DNA of 64,000 nt, taken from Microterricola viridarii. Lineage in GTDB: Bacteria; Actinomycetota; Actinomycetes; Actinomycetales; Microbacteriaceae. Shown in pieces: positions 1-8,556 of the stretch. The first letter of the stretch is position 1. The number at the start of each line of letters is the position of its first letter. The notes below the pieces were generated by a model that was not told the origin of the DNA, made no database searches, and saw only the letters and a program-made list of their open reading frames with translations. The stretch lies in NCBI RefSeq assembly GCF_001542775.1, contig NZ_CP014145.1:434001-498000 (forward strand), in the 5' to 3' direction. The position numbers were made by a program, and so were the translations under genes.

Positions 1-2
1 TT

Positions 3-926
3 GGCTTCTTCGAATCCACTCGCTGGCGGGCGGCCGGGCTGGCCGTGCTCGCCGGCATCGGGGTCGTGATGGGCGCGGGCGCCCGCGCAGACGCCGCCAT
101 CTACGCCGGCATCGCAATCGTCCTGGCGACGCTGCTCGCATTCGACGGCCGGTCACGCACGTTCTGGCTGAAGACCATCGTGTCGGTCGGCCTGGGACTG
201 CTGGCTGTGGCGCTCTTCCTCTCGTCGCGGCAGGGCAGCATTGCATCGACCGGGTTCAGCGGGCACTCGAGCCCGGCCAGCGTGCCCACGATCGACCTCA
301 TCGTCGGCAACCTGCAGGAGGTCCCCGAACTGTGGGCTGGCGCCTTTGGCTTCTGGGGGCTCGGTTGGCTCGACACCATCATGCCGGCCGCCGTCTGGGT
401 CACCGCGGGCGCCGCCTTCGCCGCCGTCGCGTTCATGGGGCTGCGCTCGATGGACTGGCGCAAGGGCATCGCGCTGCTCGCGGTGTTCGGGGCGCTCGTC
501 TTCTTCCCGACCTGGATCCTGGTGCAGAGCAAGACGTTCGTCGGATTCGAGGTGCAGCCGCGCTACATCCTTCCCCTGATCGTCATGCTCGGCGGGGTCG
601 CCATCGTGCAACGGGGCATGCCGGCGTTGCGGTTCACCATCACACAGTTCGCCGTGCTCGGCGCGGGCCTCGTGCTCGCAAACGCCCTGGCCCTGCATGC
701 CAACATGCGGCGCTACATCAGCGGCCAGAGCACGCTGGACTGGAACCTGAACCACTTCGTGCAGTGGTGGTGGCCGGTTGGCCCCGGCCCGATGGTCGTC
801 TGGGCGCTCGGCTCGGCCGCCTTCGCCGGCGCCGTCGCGCTCGTGCTGCTGGAACTTCACCGTCGGCAGAACGACACGGCCGACACCCAGCGCGCCGGGG
901 CGGAGGGACTGCTCAGTGTCCGATGA
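3..926 (+). CDS. DUF2142 family membrane protein, C-terminal part (5' end outside window)
   Basis: The frame is open from the first bases of the window, so the gene begins upstream and only about 307 C-terminal residues are seen. The product is strongly hydrophobic with several membrane segments. It carries the late DUF2142 signatures also present in the two other copies here: a GLGWLDT motif near residues 104-110 and QPRYILPL near 180. DUF2142 proteins are multispanning membrane proteins usually found in surface-polysaccharide loci; a GT-C-like glycosyltransferase role is often proposed but unproven. The stop overlaps the GtrA start by 11 bases, implying translational coupling. Confidence 0.8.
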   Translation, partial: GFFESTRWRAAGLAVLAGIGVVMGAGARADAAIYAGIAIVLATLLAFDGRSRTFWLKTIVSVGLGLLAVALFLSSRQGSIASTGFSGHSSPASVPTIDLIVGNLQEVPELWAGAFGFWGLGWLDTIMPAAVWVTAGAAFAAVAFMGLRSMDWRKGIALLAVFGALVFFPTWILVQSKTFVGFEVQPRYILPLIVMLGGVAIVQRGMPALRFTITQFAVLGAGLVLANALALHANMRRYISGQSTLDWNLNHFVQWWWPVGPGPMVVWALGSAAFAGAVALVLLELHRRQNDTADTQRAGAEGLLSVR

Positions 927-1398
927 CACCGCTCCCGGCGCGGACGCGCCGCAGGCCGTGCGGCCTCGCTCCGCGCTCTCACGCCTGTTCGCACATTCCG
1001 GCGTGCGCTACCTCTTCGCCGGCGGGCTGAGCTTCCTCGTCGACTTCGGCCTGCTTGCCCTCTTCCACGTGGTCTTCGGATGGCCGACCGGCATCGCCGC
1101 CGGGGTTGCCTTCGTCGGCAGCTTCGCGTTCACCTACACGATCCAGCGCACCTTCTCCTTCGGGGCGCAGACCCCGCACGGGCGTGCGCTCGTGCGCTAC
1201 ACACTGCTCGTCGCGGCCAACACGCTCGCGACGATGGGCATCGTCGCGTTGATCGACAGCACCGTGGCCGGCTGGGGAGTCGGCAAGGTGGTCGCTACGA
1301 TTGTTACCACGGCGTGGAACTATTTCGCTTACCGCTACTGGGTGTTCGCGCCGACGCAGACTGCTGCGCCCGACGTTGAACCCGAAACACAGAACTGA
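916..1398 (+). CDS. GtrA family protein
   Basis: A 160-residue membrane protein with four hydrophobic segments after a short charged N-terminus, matching the usual size and layout of GtrA proteins, which are thought to help move polyprenyl-linked sugars across the membrane. The GTG start at 916 lies inside the end of the upstream DUF2142 gene; longer in-frame starts run through that gene's coding sequence and are less likely. Six bases later comes a GT2 gene with C-terminal membrane helices, the classical GtrA/GtrB pairing. The substrate cannot be told from sequence. Confidence 0.88.
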   Translation: MSDDTAPGADAPQAVRPRSALSRLFAHSGVRYLFAGGLSFLVDFGLLALFHVVFGWPTGIAAGVAFVGSFAFTYTIQRTFSFGAQTPHGRALVRYTLLVAANTLATMGIVALIDSTVAGWGVGKVVATIVTTAWNYFAYRYWVFAPTQTAAPDVEPETQN

Positions 1399-1403
1399 GA
1401 GCT

Positions 1404-2363
1404 ATGTACAACGGGGCAAAGATCGCGGCAGTCGTGCCTGCCTACAACGAGGCGAAGATGATCCTCACCGTGATCGACACGATGCCTGATTTCGTCGACC
1501 ACATCGTGATCGTCGATGATTGCAGCCCGGACGAGACCAGCGCCGTCGTCGCCTCCAGCTCCGACCCCCGCGTGCACCTGATCCGCCACGAGGTCAACCA
1601 GGGCGTCGGCGGCGCGATCCTCACCGCCCATCGGGCGGCACTCGAACTCGGCGCCGACGTCAACGTCGTCATGGCCGGCGATGCCCAGATGGACCCGAAC
1701 TACCTGCCGACGTTGCTCGACGCCGTCACCTGCCAGGGCTACGGCTTCGCCAAGGCGAACCGGTTCTTCTCGCCCGAATCCTTCCAGGGCATGCCCGGAT
1801 ACCGGGTGGCCGGCAACATCATGCTCTCGTTCATGACCAAGCTGGCGTCGGGTTACTGGCACCTCTTCGACCCGCAGAACGGCTACACCGCCATCCGCAC
1901 GAGCGTGCTGAAGCGGCTCCCGCTCGATCGCATCGCCCTCCGCTACAGCTTCGAGAACGATCTGCTGATCCACCTCAACATCCTCCAGGTGCCGGCTGTC
2001 GATGTGCCGATTCCCGCTGTCTACGGCAACGAGGTCTCCAGCATCCGACTGAGCAAGGTGGTTCCCGAGCTGCTGAGCCTGCTCACCAAGGGGTTCTGGC
2101 GTCGGATCTGGTACCGCTACGTGCTCTGGTCCTTCTCGCCCATCGCGCTGCTGCTGTTCGGCGGCATACTGCTGTCTGGCATCGGGCTCGCCATCGCTGT
2201 CTGGGTGTGCTTCCAGATCGCGGCATCCGTGGTTGCGACGGCCGCAACCGTCATGCTCGCCGCGCTTCCGTTGATGCTCGGATCGCAGATGCTGATCAGC
2301 GCCTGGCAACTGGACATCCAGGCGAGCCCCTCGACGCCCAGCTACCCGCCGTTCACCGAGTAG
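1404..2363 (+). CDS. GT2 family glycosyltransferase with C-terminal membrane segments
   Basis: A 319-residue protein. The N-terminal GT-A fold shows VVPAYNEA (about 10-17), the nucleotide-binding VIVDDCSPDET (about 34-44) and an acidic GDAQMDP metal-site motif near 92-98. The last 80 residues form two to three hydrophobic helices. This is the build of polyprenyl-phosphate hexose synthases, which charge undecaprenyl phosphate with one sugar on the inner face of the membrane. It follows the GtrA gene by 5 bases, supporting a GtrA/GtrB-like pair. Its end overlaps the end of the convergent DUF2142 gene by 11 bases. The sugar is unknown. Confidence 0.88.
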   Translation: MYNGAKIAAVVPAYNEAKMILTVIDTMPDFVDHIVIVDDCSPDETSAVVASSSDPRVHLIRHEVNQGVGGAILTAHRAALELGADVNVVMAGDAQMDPNYLPTLLDAVTCQGYGFAKANRFFSPESFQGMPGYRVAGNIMLSFMTKLASGYWHLFDPQNGYTAIRTSVLKRLPLDRIALRYSFENDLLIHLNILQVPAVDVPIPAVYGNEVSSIRLSKVVPELLSLLTKGFWRRIWYRYVLWSFSPIALLLFGGILLSGIGLAIAVWVCFQIAASVVATAATVMLAALPLMLGSQMLISAWQLDIQASPSTPSYPPFTE

Positions 2364-3933
2364 GCAGCAGGAGGGCGGGCGCCTCGGCGTCGACCGGCGC
2401 TTCGACATCAACCGGCGCCTCGGCGTCGACCGGCTTCTCCGCCCACGCTGCCCACACCACGGCTATGGCCGCGAGGCCGAGCACGAGCGCGATCACCCAG
2501 GTGAACGGCCCAAGCGGCGGGTACCAGTGGGCGGCATGCAGGAAGTCGCCCCACCAGCCGTCGATGCCGACCGCGTACCTCTTCGTTGTGAACAGCAGCG
2601 TGTACGCCTGCACGGCCGTCACGAGTGCCACTACGAGGATGAGCGCCTTGCGCTGCACCCGCCGTTCCAGACGCACCGCAGGGTCAGCCTGCATCAGGAT
2701 GACCGCGCAGGTCACCGCGAGAGCGGCGAACGCGATCAGTGTGTAGCGCCCCTGCCAGATGTACCCGGATGCCTCGATGGAGGCCGCCTGCATGGCCGGC
2801 GGGATGAGGAAGAACATCGCAAGCGCCATCAGCAAGGCGGCGATGTCGCGGCCTCTGGCCACAATGGCAGCCGCAAGCACGAGGCCAAGCGAGAGGAAAG
2901 ACCACAGCACGAAGGTGATCTCGGGCGCGGGGGTGTCTAGCCAGCCGAACAGGCCGATCAGGCCCGGGTCGAATGCCCGGTCGACCAACATGGTGACGAA
3001 GGCCCGGACCGGGGTAACGGCTCCGGCACCGGAGAAGCTGCCCATGGACCCGAGCGTGCCCGAGTAGAGCAGCCACCAGACCGCAAAGCCGACACCGGCC
3101 GCCAGTGCGGCCAGTGCGGCCCACGCCGCGGGGCGCGCAAGCAGGGCACGCAGCCGCGGCCAGGGGGCGCCGACGATCGCGATCAGCGCGATTGATGCCA
3201 TCCAGAGCGGCGACAGCCCACGCGTGTTCGCCAACAGGGCGCCGCTCACCGCCACGACAGCCACTGCCACAGCGGGGGAGCGCAGCTCCGGCCCGCGCAC
3301 GAGCAGGAGCAACACCGAGAGCAGGGCTGCCCCTGTTGCCACCTCGAGCGCATTCGGGTTCACCGCGCCGGTGAGGAAGAACACGGTCGGTGTGAGCACC
3401 GTGAGCGTGGCGATGCCCGCGATGAATGGGCGCCGGAAGGTCAGCAGGGCCGTCATGGTGACGGCGAAGAAGAACGAGACGAGCACCGCGCTCACCACGC
3501 GCATGCCATAGACGGCGAGGCGCGGGTCATCGGTGAGGAGAGAGGGCCACCCGACCAGGGCGTAATACACCGGGTTGTAGAGCCCGGCCGAGGTGACGGT
3601 CGGCGTGAGCTTGCCGTCCGACACAAAATTCGGGAGGCAGCTGGCCGGTTGGGAGCTGTCATGGGCCGTGCAGGCCCACTCCTGCGCACTCGCCAGCCCA
3701 CGGGGCACCGCCACCTCGACGACGCCGGATTGCTCGGATCTCTGGCCGAGCCACTCGCCCTGGGCCACGGCAGCGGCCTTGATGATGTGGGCGGGTTCGT
3801 CGGGGCTCGCGCCCATCGGCGTCGCCAGTGCCCAAGCGGATGCCGCAACGGCTGTCCCAGCCCACAACACCAGAAACGTCAGCCAGGTGCGCGCCCGAAC
3901 GGCGCGCAGCACACCTCGGCAGGCGCCGATCAC
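2353..3933 (-). CDS. DUF2142 family membrane protein
   Basis: A 526-residue polytopic membrane protein with a first hydrophobic helix at about 16-39, an acidic DEPAH motif at 45-49 just outside it, about ten further membrane helices, the GLFGWLDTPAPE motif and IWQGRYTL near the last loop. This is the complete DUF2142 layout, a family tied to cell-surface glycan loci. The GTG start at 3933 overlaps the TGA of the upstream nucleotide-sugar dehydrogenase (GTGA, 4 bases), so the two are probably translated together; a longer start at 3975 would sit inside that gene. The C-terminal tail is an acidic AP-VD-AE repeat. Confidence 0.88.
   Translation of the reverse strand: MIGACRGVLRAVRARTWLTFLVLWAGTAVAASAWALATPMGASPDEPAHIIKAAAVAQGEWLGQRSEQSGVVEVAVPRGLASAQEWACTAHDSSQPASCLPNFVSDGKLTPTVTSAGLYNPVYYALVGWPSLLTDDPRLAVYGMRVVSAVLVSFFFAVTMTALLTFRRPFIAGIATLTVLTPTVFFLTGAVNPNALEVATGAALLSVLLLLVRGPELRSPAVAVAVVAVSGALLANTRGLSPLWMASIALIAIVGAPWPRLRALLARPAAWAALAALAAGVGFAVWWLLYSGTLGSMGSFSGAGAVTPVRAFVTMLVDRAFDPGLIGLFGWLDTPAPEITFVLWSFLSLGLVLAAAIVARGRDIAALLMALAMFFLIPPAMQAASIEASGYIWQGRYTLIAFAALAVTCAVILMQADPAVRLERRVQRKALILVVALVTAVQAYTLLFTTKRYAVGIDGWWGDFLHAAHWYPPLGPFTWVIALVLGLAAIAVVWAAWAEKPVDAEAPVDVEAPVDAEAPALLLPTR
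2378..2431. repeat. three tandem 18-bp units within a DUF2142 gene
   Basis: Three adjoining 18-base units, the first and third identical and the middle one diverged at a few bases. On the minus strand they encode the APVDAE / APVDVE repeats in the cytoplasm- or periplasm-facing tail of the DUF2142 protein. They look like slippage-prone low-complexity coding DNA. Confidence 0.8.
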
Positions 3934-5224
3934 TGCTGGGCGGTGCCGATGACGCGGTACACGACGCCCGGCCACTGCTCGGCGGCGCTGACACGGCGAC
4001 CGTCGATGAATGCCCGGACGCCGGGAAGATCGGCCGGACCGATTGCGGAGTAGTCCGAGTGGTTCGCCTGCACGATGGCCGCGTCGATGGGCGTGCCCAG
4101 GGTGTACGGCTCGAAGCCGAGCGCCCGGAGCTCGTCATCGGAATAGAGAGGGTCGTGCACAAGCACGTGGGCGCCGCGGGCGTTGAGAGCCTCCGCCGTT
4201 CCGAAGACGCCACTGAACGCGGTCTCTTTGACACCGCCGCGGTAGGCGGCGCCGAGGATGACGACGCGGGCACCGTCGATGGAGCCGTATGCGCCCTCCA
4301 ATAGGGTGACGGCGTGGGCCGGCATGGCCGCGTTCGCCTCACGTGCCGCCCGCACAATCGTCGCGTCGGGGTCTTTCCACAGGTAGAGCCGCGGGTACAC
4401 GGGAATGCAGTGCCCGCCGACCGCGATGCCGGGCTGGTGGATGTGGCTGTACGGCTGAGAGTTCGAGGCCTCGATCACCGAGTAGATGTCGATGCCGATC
4501 TTCTCGGCGTGGCGCGCGAACTGGTTGGCCAGCCCGATGTTGACGTCGCGGTACGTGGTTTCGGCGAGCTTCGCGAGCTCTGCGGCCTCGACAGAGCCGA
4601 GGTCCCAGACGCCGTTCGGCCGCACCAGGTCGGGACGCTCGTCGAACTCCAGCACGCTCTCATAGAACGAGGTGGCCAGTGCGCTGCCGGCGGGGAGAGG
4701 GAGCCGATGAGCTTGGGGTACTTGCGCAGGTCGGCGAAGATCCGGCCGCTCAACACGCGCTCCGGCGAGAACACAACGTGGAAGTCGGCACCCTCGCGCA
4801 GGCCAGAGGTCTCCTCCAGCATGGGCACCCAGCGTTCCCGTGTCGTGCCGACCGGCAGAGTGGTCTCGTAGGAGACGAGAGTGCCGGGCGTGAGGTGTTC
4901 GCCGAGCTGCCGGGTTGCGGCGTCCATCCAGGTGAAGTCCGGGCGCGCATCGAGGTCGACGACGAGCGGGACGACGATGACGACGGCATCGGCGTCCGGA
5001 ACGGCGTCCGCGTAGTCCTGCGTCGCGCGCAGCGCCCCGGATTCGATGACGGCGCTCAGCCGCTCGGGCAATTCGGCCTCGCCGGGGAATGGCACTCGGC
5101 CGGCTGCGACCTCGGCTACGGTCTGCGCATTGACGTCAACGCCGACCACCTCGTGGCCTCGTGACGCGAACTGTACGGCAAGGGGAAGGCCGATTTTTCC
5201 GAGAGCAATGACCGCGATTTTCAT
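3930..5224 (-). pseudogene. UDP-N-acetyl-hexosamine 6-dehydrogenase (WbpA/WecC-like), interrupted by a -1 frameshift
   Basis: An NAD-dependent oxidation of the C6 of a UDP-HexNAc to the uronic acid is expected. The N-terminal half has the Rossmann start IALGKIGLPLA and VVFSPERV; the C-terminal half has LAETTYRDVNIGLANQFA and the active-site GGHCIP cysteine motif. The halves are in different frames. The shift lies at the GGGG run 4692-4695 (CCCC on the coding strand). Adding one C restores 431 residues, the family's usual length, so this reads as one gene with a single-base loss. The ATG at 5224 opens the Rossmann strand directly; a 17-residue longer start is unlikely. A -10 TAGAAT lies about 50 bases upstream. 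Confidence 0.85.
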
Positions 5225-5273
5225 GTTGCCTATATTCCTTCGGGCTGTGGGTGGACGCACCCGTGGTGTGACC

Positions 5274-5279
5274 ATTCTA
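5274..5279 (-). promoter_or_regulatory. -10 element for the nucleotide-sugar dehydrogenase
   Basis: TAGAAT on the minus strand fits the actinobacterial TAnnnT -10 consensus and gives a leader of about 43 bases before the ATG at 5224. GAAGGA near 5240 is a candidate ribosome binding site. Confidence 0.5.
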
Positions 5280-5339
5280 GGGCGAGCGGCTGAACGGCGT
5301 GGCTGGGGCTGGCACAGGGGGCGCCGGGGCGGCAGGGGC

Positions 5340-5345
5340 TAACGT
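5340..5345 (+). promoter_or_regulatory. -10 element of a leaderless promoter for the flippase gene
   Basis: TAACGT ends 7 bases before the ATG at 5353, so transcription should begin at or next to the start codon. This placement decides in favour of the 5353 start over the in-frame start 54 bases upstream. Confidence 0.55.
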
Positions 5346-5352
5346 TGACCGC

Positions 5353-6837
5353 ATGGCAGCTACGGTGAACGGCGATCTTCGAGCGCGGCTTCTCGGCCGA
5401 CTCGACCTCCGCCGGAGCGAGGGAATCGGCCTGGCGCACCGCGGAGCCCTCTCGCTCGTCGGCGTCATGCTGCAGGGTGGCGTCCGCTTCCTGTACAGCG
5501 TTTTGATCGGGCGCTTCCTCACGCCGGCGCTGCTCGCAGCGACCAACAGCGCCATCTCGCTCGCGCTCTTCGTCAGCCTGCTCTGGCCGACGGCCACTGC
5601 CACCGCGGCGACGAAGTTCGTGTCCCGCGCCCATGGCGCCGGCGACGCGCCGCTGGCGTTGGCCGTGGCCAAGCACCTGGGACGCGTCTCGATGGTGGCG
5701 GCCGGCGTGCTCGGTGTTGGCGCCGGCGCCTTCTCATGGTTGTTCCAAGACCGGCAGGACCTCGGAGCCGCCATCCTGGTCACCTTGCTGGTGCTCGCCT
5801 GGTCCGGTTACACCTACGTGCGTGGCCTGCACTTCGCCGTGCAGCAGGTCGCCAGAGCCACCCTCTGGGATGGCATTTCGGCGATTGTCGCGCTCGCCCT
5901 GCTGGTCGTCGTCATCGTGGCCGGCGCGGACGCGCTCCTGCTCGCGCCTCTGACGGCCGGCTACGCGCTGTACGCCATCTGCGGGTGGCCCCGCGGGGAG
6001 AAGAGCGGATCGCTCCCGGCCGCGCTCCGTTCGGAGATCAACCACTTCACCTTCTGGACGGTCATCGGCACGCTCGCCAGCACCGGTCTGTTGCAGCTGA
6101 GCATGTTGGTGGCGCACGGAACGAGCAGCCCGGAGGACGCGGCGCTCTACGCCGTCGCGCTGACCTTGGCCACGCCGCTCTCCATGCTCGCCCGTTCCTT
6201 CTCGCTGGTGCTCTTCCCCTCAATGGCGCGGGCCACCGGGCGCGCGGACCACGCCTCGGTGCGCGCGCAGACCGACCTGTCAACGCGGGGCCTGGTGGCG
6301 GCCATGGGTCTGCTGTTCGGCGCGCTCGCGATTGTCGGCAAGCTCGTCATCGTCATCGCCTTCGGTGCGCGCTACGCCGACGCCTTCGTGCCGCTCGTCA
6401 TCCTCCTGGCCGCTTGTTTCCTCGTCACGGTGAACATCGGCGTGGTCAATGCGCTGAGCGCCGGCACGCAGTCCGGTGTGCGCCTGCCGGCCCTGTTCAG
6501 CGTCGTCGGCATGGTTATCGGGCTCTGCACCATGGCTCTGACCGTTCCGGGTGGCGGGATCACCGCGGTCGCGGCGGGCTATCTGGCCGGGGCGGTCATC
6601 ATTGGCCTGGCCCCGATCATCTGGGTCTGGGTGCGCGAGGGCATGCGCTGGGGATGGACGTTCCTCCGTGCTCTGTTCGGGGTTGGATGCGCTGCAGCGC
6701 TGATCGTTCTCGACGAGCTCTGGGGAGTGCCCGCATGGGCAACGGTGGGCACCGCTGCGGTGTTCGCGATCATCTGGCTCGGCCTGATGTGGCCTGAGGT
6801 GCGCATGATAGGTTCTATGCGGCGGTTGCGCATCTGA
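5353..6837 (+). CDS. polysaccharide flippase-like membrane protein (Wzx/MATE type)
   Basis: A 494-residue membrane protein with about 12-14 hydrophobic helices spread over its length and few charged loops. It begins with a basic segment and a LAHRGALSLVGVMLQGGVRF stretch, like the first helix of oligosaccharide flippases. Members move polyprenyl-linked repeat units from the inner to the outer face of the membrane. The gene opens a plus-strand run with the acetyltransferase, aminotransferase and oxidoreductase genes that follow, so its cargo may contain the diacetamido-uronic acid they are predicted to make. A second flippase-like protein lies at 20.7-21.8 kb. Confidence 0.83.
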   Translation: MAATVNGDLRARLLGRLDLRRSEGIGLAHRGALSLVGVMLQGGVRFLYSVLIGRFLTPALLAATNSAISLALFVSLLWPTATATAATKFVSRAHGAGDAPLALAVAKHLGRVSMVAAGVLGVGAGAFSWLFQDRQDLGAAILVTLLVLAWSGYTYVRGLHFAVQQVARATLWDGISAIVALALLVVVIVAGADALLLAPLTAGYALYAICGWPRGEKSGSLPAALRSEINHFTFWTVIGTLASTGLLQLSMLVAHGTSSPEDAALYAVALTLATPLSMLARSFSLVLFPSMARATGRADHASVRAQTDLSTRGLVAAMGLLFGALAIVGKLVIVIAFGARYADAFVPLVILLAACFLVTVNIGVVNALSAGTQSGVRLPALFSVVGMVIGLCTMALTVPGGGITAVAAGYLAGAVIIGLAPIIWVWVREGMRWGWTFLRALFGVGCAAALIVLDELWGVPAWATVGTAAVFAIIWLGLMWPEVRMIGSMRRLRI

Positions 6838-6862
6838 GCTCGCCCCGCCTCTCAGAAAGGTC

Positions 6863-7462
6863 ATGACTGACGTGGTATTCGTTGCACCGGGGGCGGATGT
6901 CGCTGAATCCGCCGTCATTGGAGACGGCTCGAAGATTTGGCACCTGGCCCAGGTGAGGGAAGCCGCACAGCTCGGCGAGAACTGCATCGTCGGTCGCGGC
7001 GCCTACATCGGCACCGGCGTCGAGATGGGCGACAATTGCAAGGTGCAGAACTACGCGCTGGTGTACGAGCCGGCCAAGCTCGGGCATGGCGTGTTCATCG
7101 GCCCCGCCGTGGTGCTGACGAACGACACCTACCCGCGTGCAGTAGCACCGGACGGCAGCCTGAAGAGCGCAGATGACTGGACCGCCGTCGGCGTGACCAT
7201 CCACGACGGCGCCTCAATCGGAGCGCGCGCCGTGTGCATCGCCCCCGTGACGATCGGACGGTGGGCCACCGTTGCCGCCGGAGCCGTCGTCACGCGCGAT
7301 GTGCCCGACTTCGCACTGGTGGCGGGTTCGCCCGCCCGCCGGATCCGCTGGGTTGGCCGGGCCGGAGTGCCGTTGGAACTGCGCGACGGCGTCTGGGTGT
7401 GCCCGGCGACCGGGGCCGAATACGTTGAAGATGGCGAAGAGTTGAAAGAGGTACACGCGTGA
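6863..7462 (+). CDS. left-handed beta-helix N-acetyltransferase, WbpD/WlbB-like
   Basis: A 199-residue protein built of hexapeptide repeats (IGDGSK, VGRGAYIGTG, MGDNCKVQNY, IGPAVV, IGARAV), forming a left-handed beta-helix trimer. The SKIWHLAQV segment near 23-31 and VLTNDTYPRA near 87-96 are typical of the enzymes that acetylate the 3-amino group of UDP-2-acetamido-3-amino-2,3-dideoxy-glucuronate with acetyl-CoA. It overlaps the aminotransferase start by 4 bases, and that enzyme would supply its amino-sugar substrate. The AGAAAGG before the ATG is a fair ribosome site. Confidence 0.87.
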   Translation: MTDVVFVAPGADVAESAVIGDGSKIWHLAQVREAAQLGENCIVGRGAYIGTGVEMGDNCKVQNYALVYEPAKLGHGVFIGPAVVLTNDTYPRAVAPDGSLKSADDWTAVGVTIHDGASIGARAVCIAPVTIGRWATVAAGAVVTRDVPDFALVAGSPARRIRWVGRAGVPLELRDGVWVCPATGAEYVEDGEELKEVHA

Positions 7463-8556
7463 GCGCGGAGCAAGAGTTCATCCCGGCAGCAAAGCCGATC
7501 GTCGGAATGGAAGAACGCGAGGCCGTTGACGCCGTCCTCGCCGGCGGCATGCTGGCACAGGGCGAAGAGGTGGCATCGTTCGAGCGCGAGTTCTCGGCCG
7601 AGCTGCTGGACGGCCGCGCGGTCGCCGCCGTCAACTCGGGAACCGCCGGACTGCACCTGGGACTGCTCGCGGCCGGTGTCGGCCCGGGCGATGAGGTCAT
7701 CGTTCCTTCCTTCACCTTCGCGGCGACGGCGAACTCCGTCGCCCTCACCGGCGCCACCCCGGTGTTCGCCGACATCGAGCCCGACCACTTCTGCCTCGAC
7801 CCGCAGGCCGTGGCGTCGGTGATCACCGAGCGCACCGTCGGGATCATGCCGGTGCACCTGTACGGGCACCCGGCCGACATGAACGCCCTGGGCGCGCTCG
7901 CCGCCGAGCGGGGCCTGCAGATCTTCGAGGACGCCGCGCAGGCGCACGGTGCGAGCCTGGACGGACGCCGCGTCGGTACATTCGGCACGTTCGGAATGTT
8001 CAGCCTGTACCCGACCAAGAACATGACCTCCGGTGAGGGTGGCATGGTCTCCTCATCCGACCCCGATGTGGACCGCCGGGTGCGTCTGCTGCGCAACCAG
8101 GGCATGGAGAAGCAGTACCAGAACGAGCTCGTCGGCTTCAACGCCCGGATGACCAACATCCACGCGGCGATCGGCCGCGTGCAGCTGAAGAAGGTCGGCG
8201 GGTGGACCGCGACACGGCGGGCCAATGCCGCTCTCTTCGACCGCGAGCTGACCGGCGTCATCACCCCGGCCGTCGCCGCGGGTGCCGAGCACGTCTACCA
8301 CCAGTACACGATCCGCGTGCCGGAAGACCGCGACGGCTTCGCGACCGCGCTGCGCGAGGAGTACGCGATCGGCTCCGGCGTCTACTACCCGATCCCGAAC
8401 CACCGCCTGCCGAGCTTCAACCGGGTCGAGGACCTGCCAGAGACCGAGCGCGCCTCCCGCGAAGTGCTCTCGTTGCCGGTGCACCCCTCCCTGTCGCCGG
8501 CCGACCTGGACCGCATCGTGACCGCGGTCAACACCCTGGCGAAGGCCGGAAGCTGA
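7459..8556 (+). CDS. DegT/DnrJ/EryC1/StrS sugar aminotransferase, WbpE-like
   Basis: A 365-residue pyridoxal-phosphate enzyme of the sugar aminotransferase family. It shows the NSGTAGLHLGL cofactor pocket (59-69), the VPSFTFAATANSV strand, the aspartate motif FEDAAQAHG (156-164) and PTKNMTSGEGG with Lys187 as the likely Schiff-base lysine. It should transfer an amino group, normally from glutamate, to a 3-keto nucleotide sugar. It overlaps the acetyltransferase before it and the oxidoreductase after it (TGATG), a tight operon that matches the ketosugar-oxidation / transamination / acetylation order. Confidence 0.9.
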   Translation: MSAEQEFIPAAKPIVGMEEREAVDAVLAGGMLAQGEEVASFEREFSAELLDGRAVAAVNSGTAGLHLGLLAAGVGPGDEVIVPSFTFAATANSVALTGATPVFADIEPDHFCLDPQAVASVITERTVGIMPVHLYGHPADMNALGALAAERGLQIFEDAAQAHGASLDGRRVGTFGTFGMFSLYPTKNMTSGEGGMVSSSDPDVDRRVRLLRNQGMEKQYQNELVGFNARMTNIHAAIGRVQLKKVGGWTATRRANAALFDRELTGVITPAVAAGAEHVYHQYTIRVPEDRDGFATALREEYAIGSGVYYPIPNHRLPSFNRVEDLPETERASREVLSLPVHPSLSPADLDRIVTAVNTLAKAGS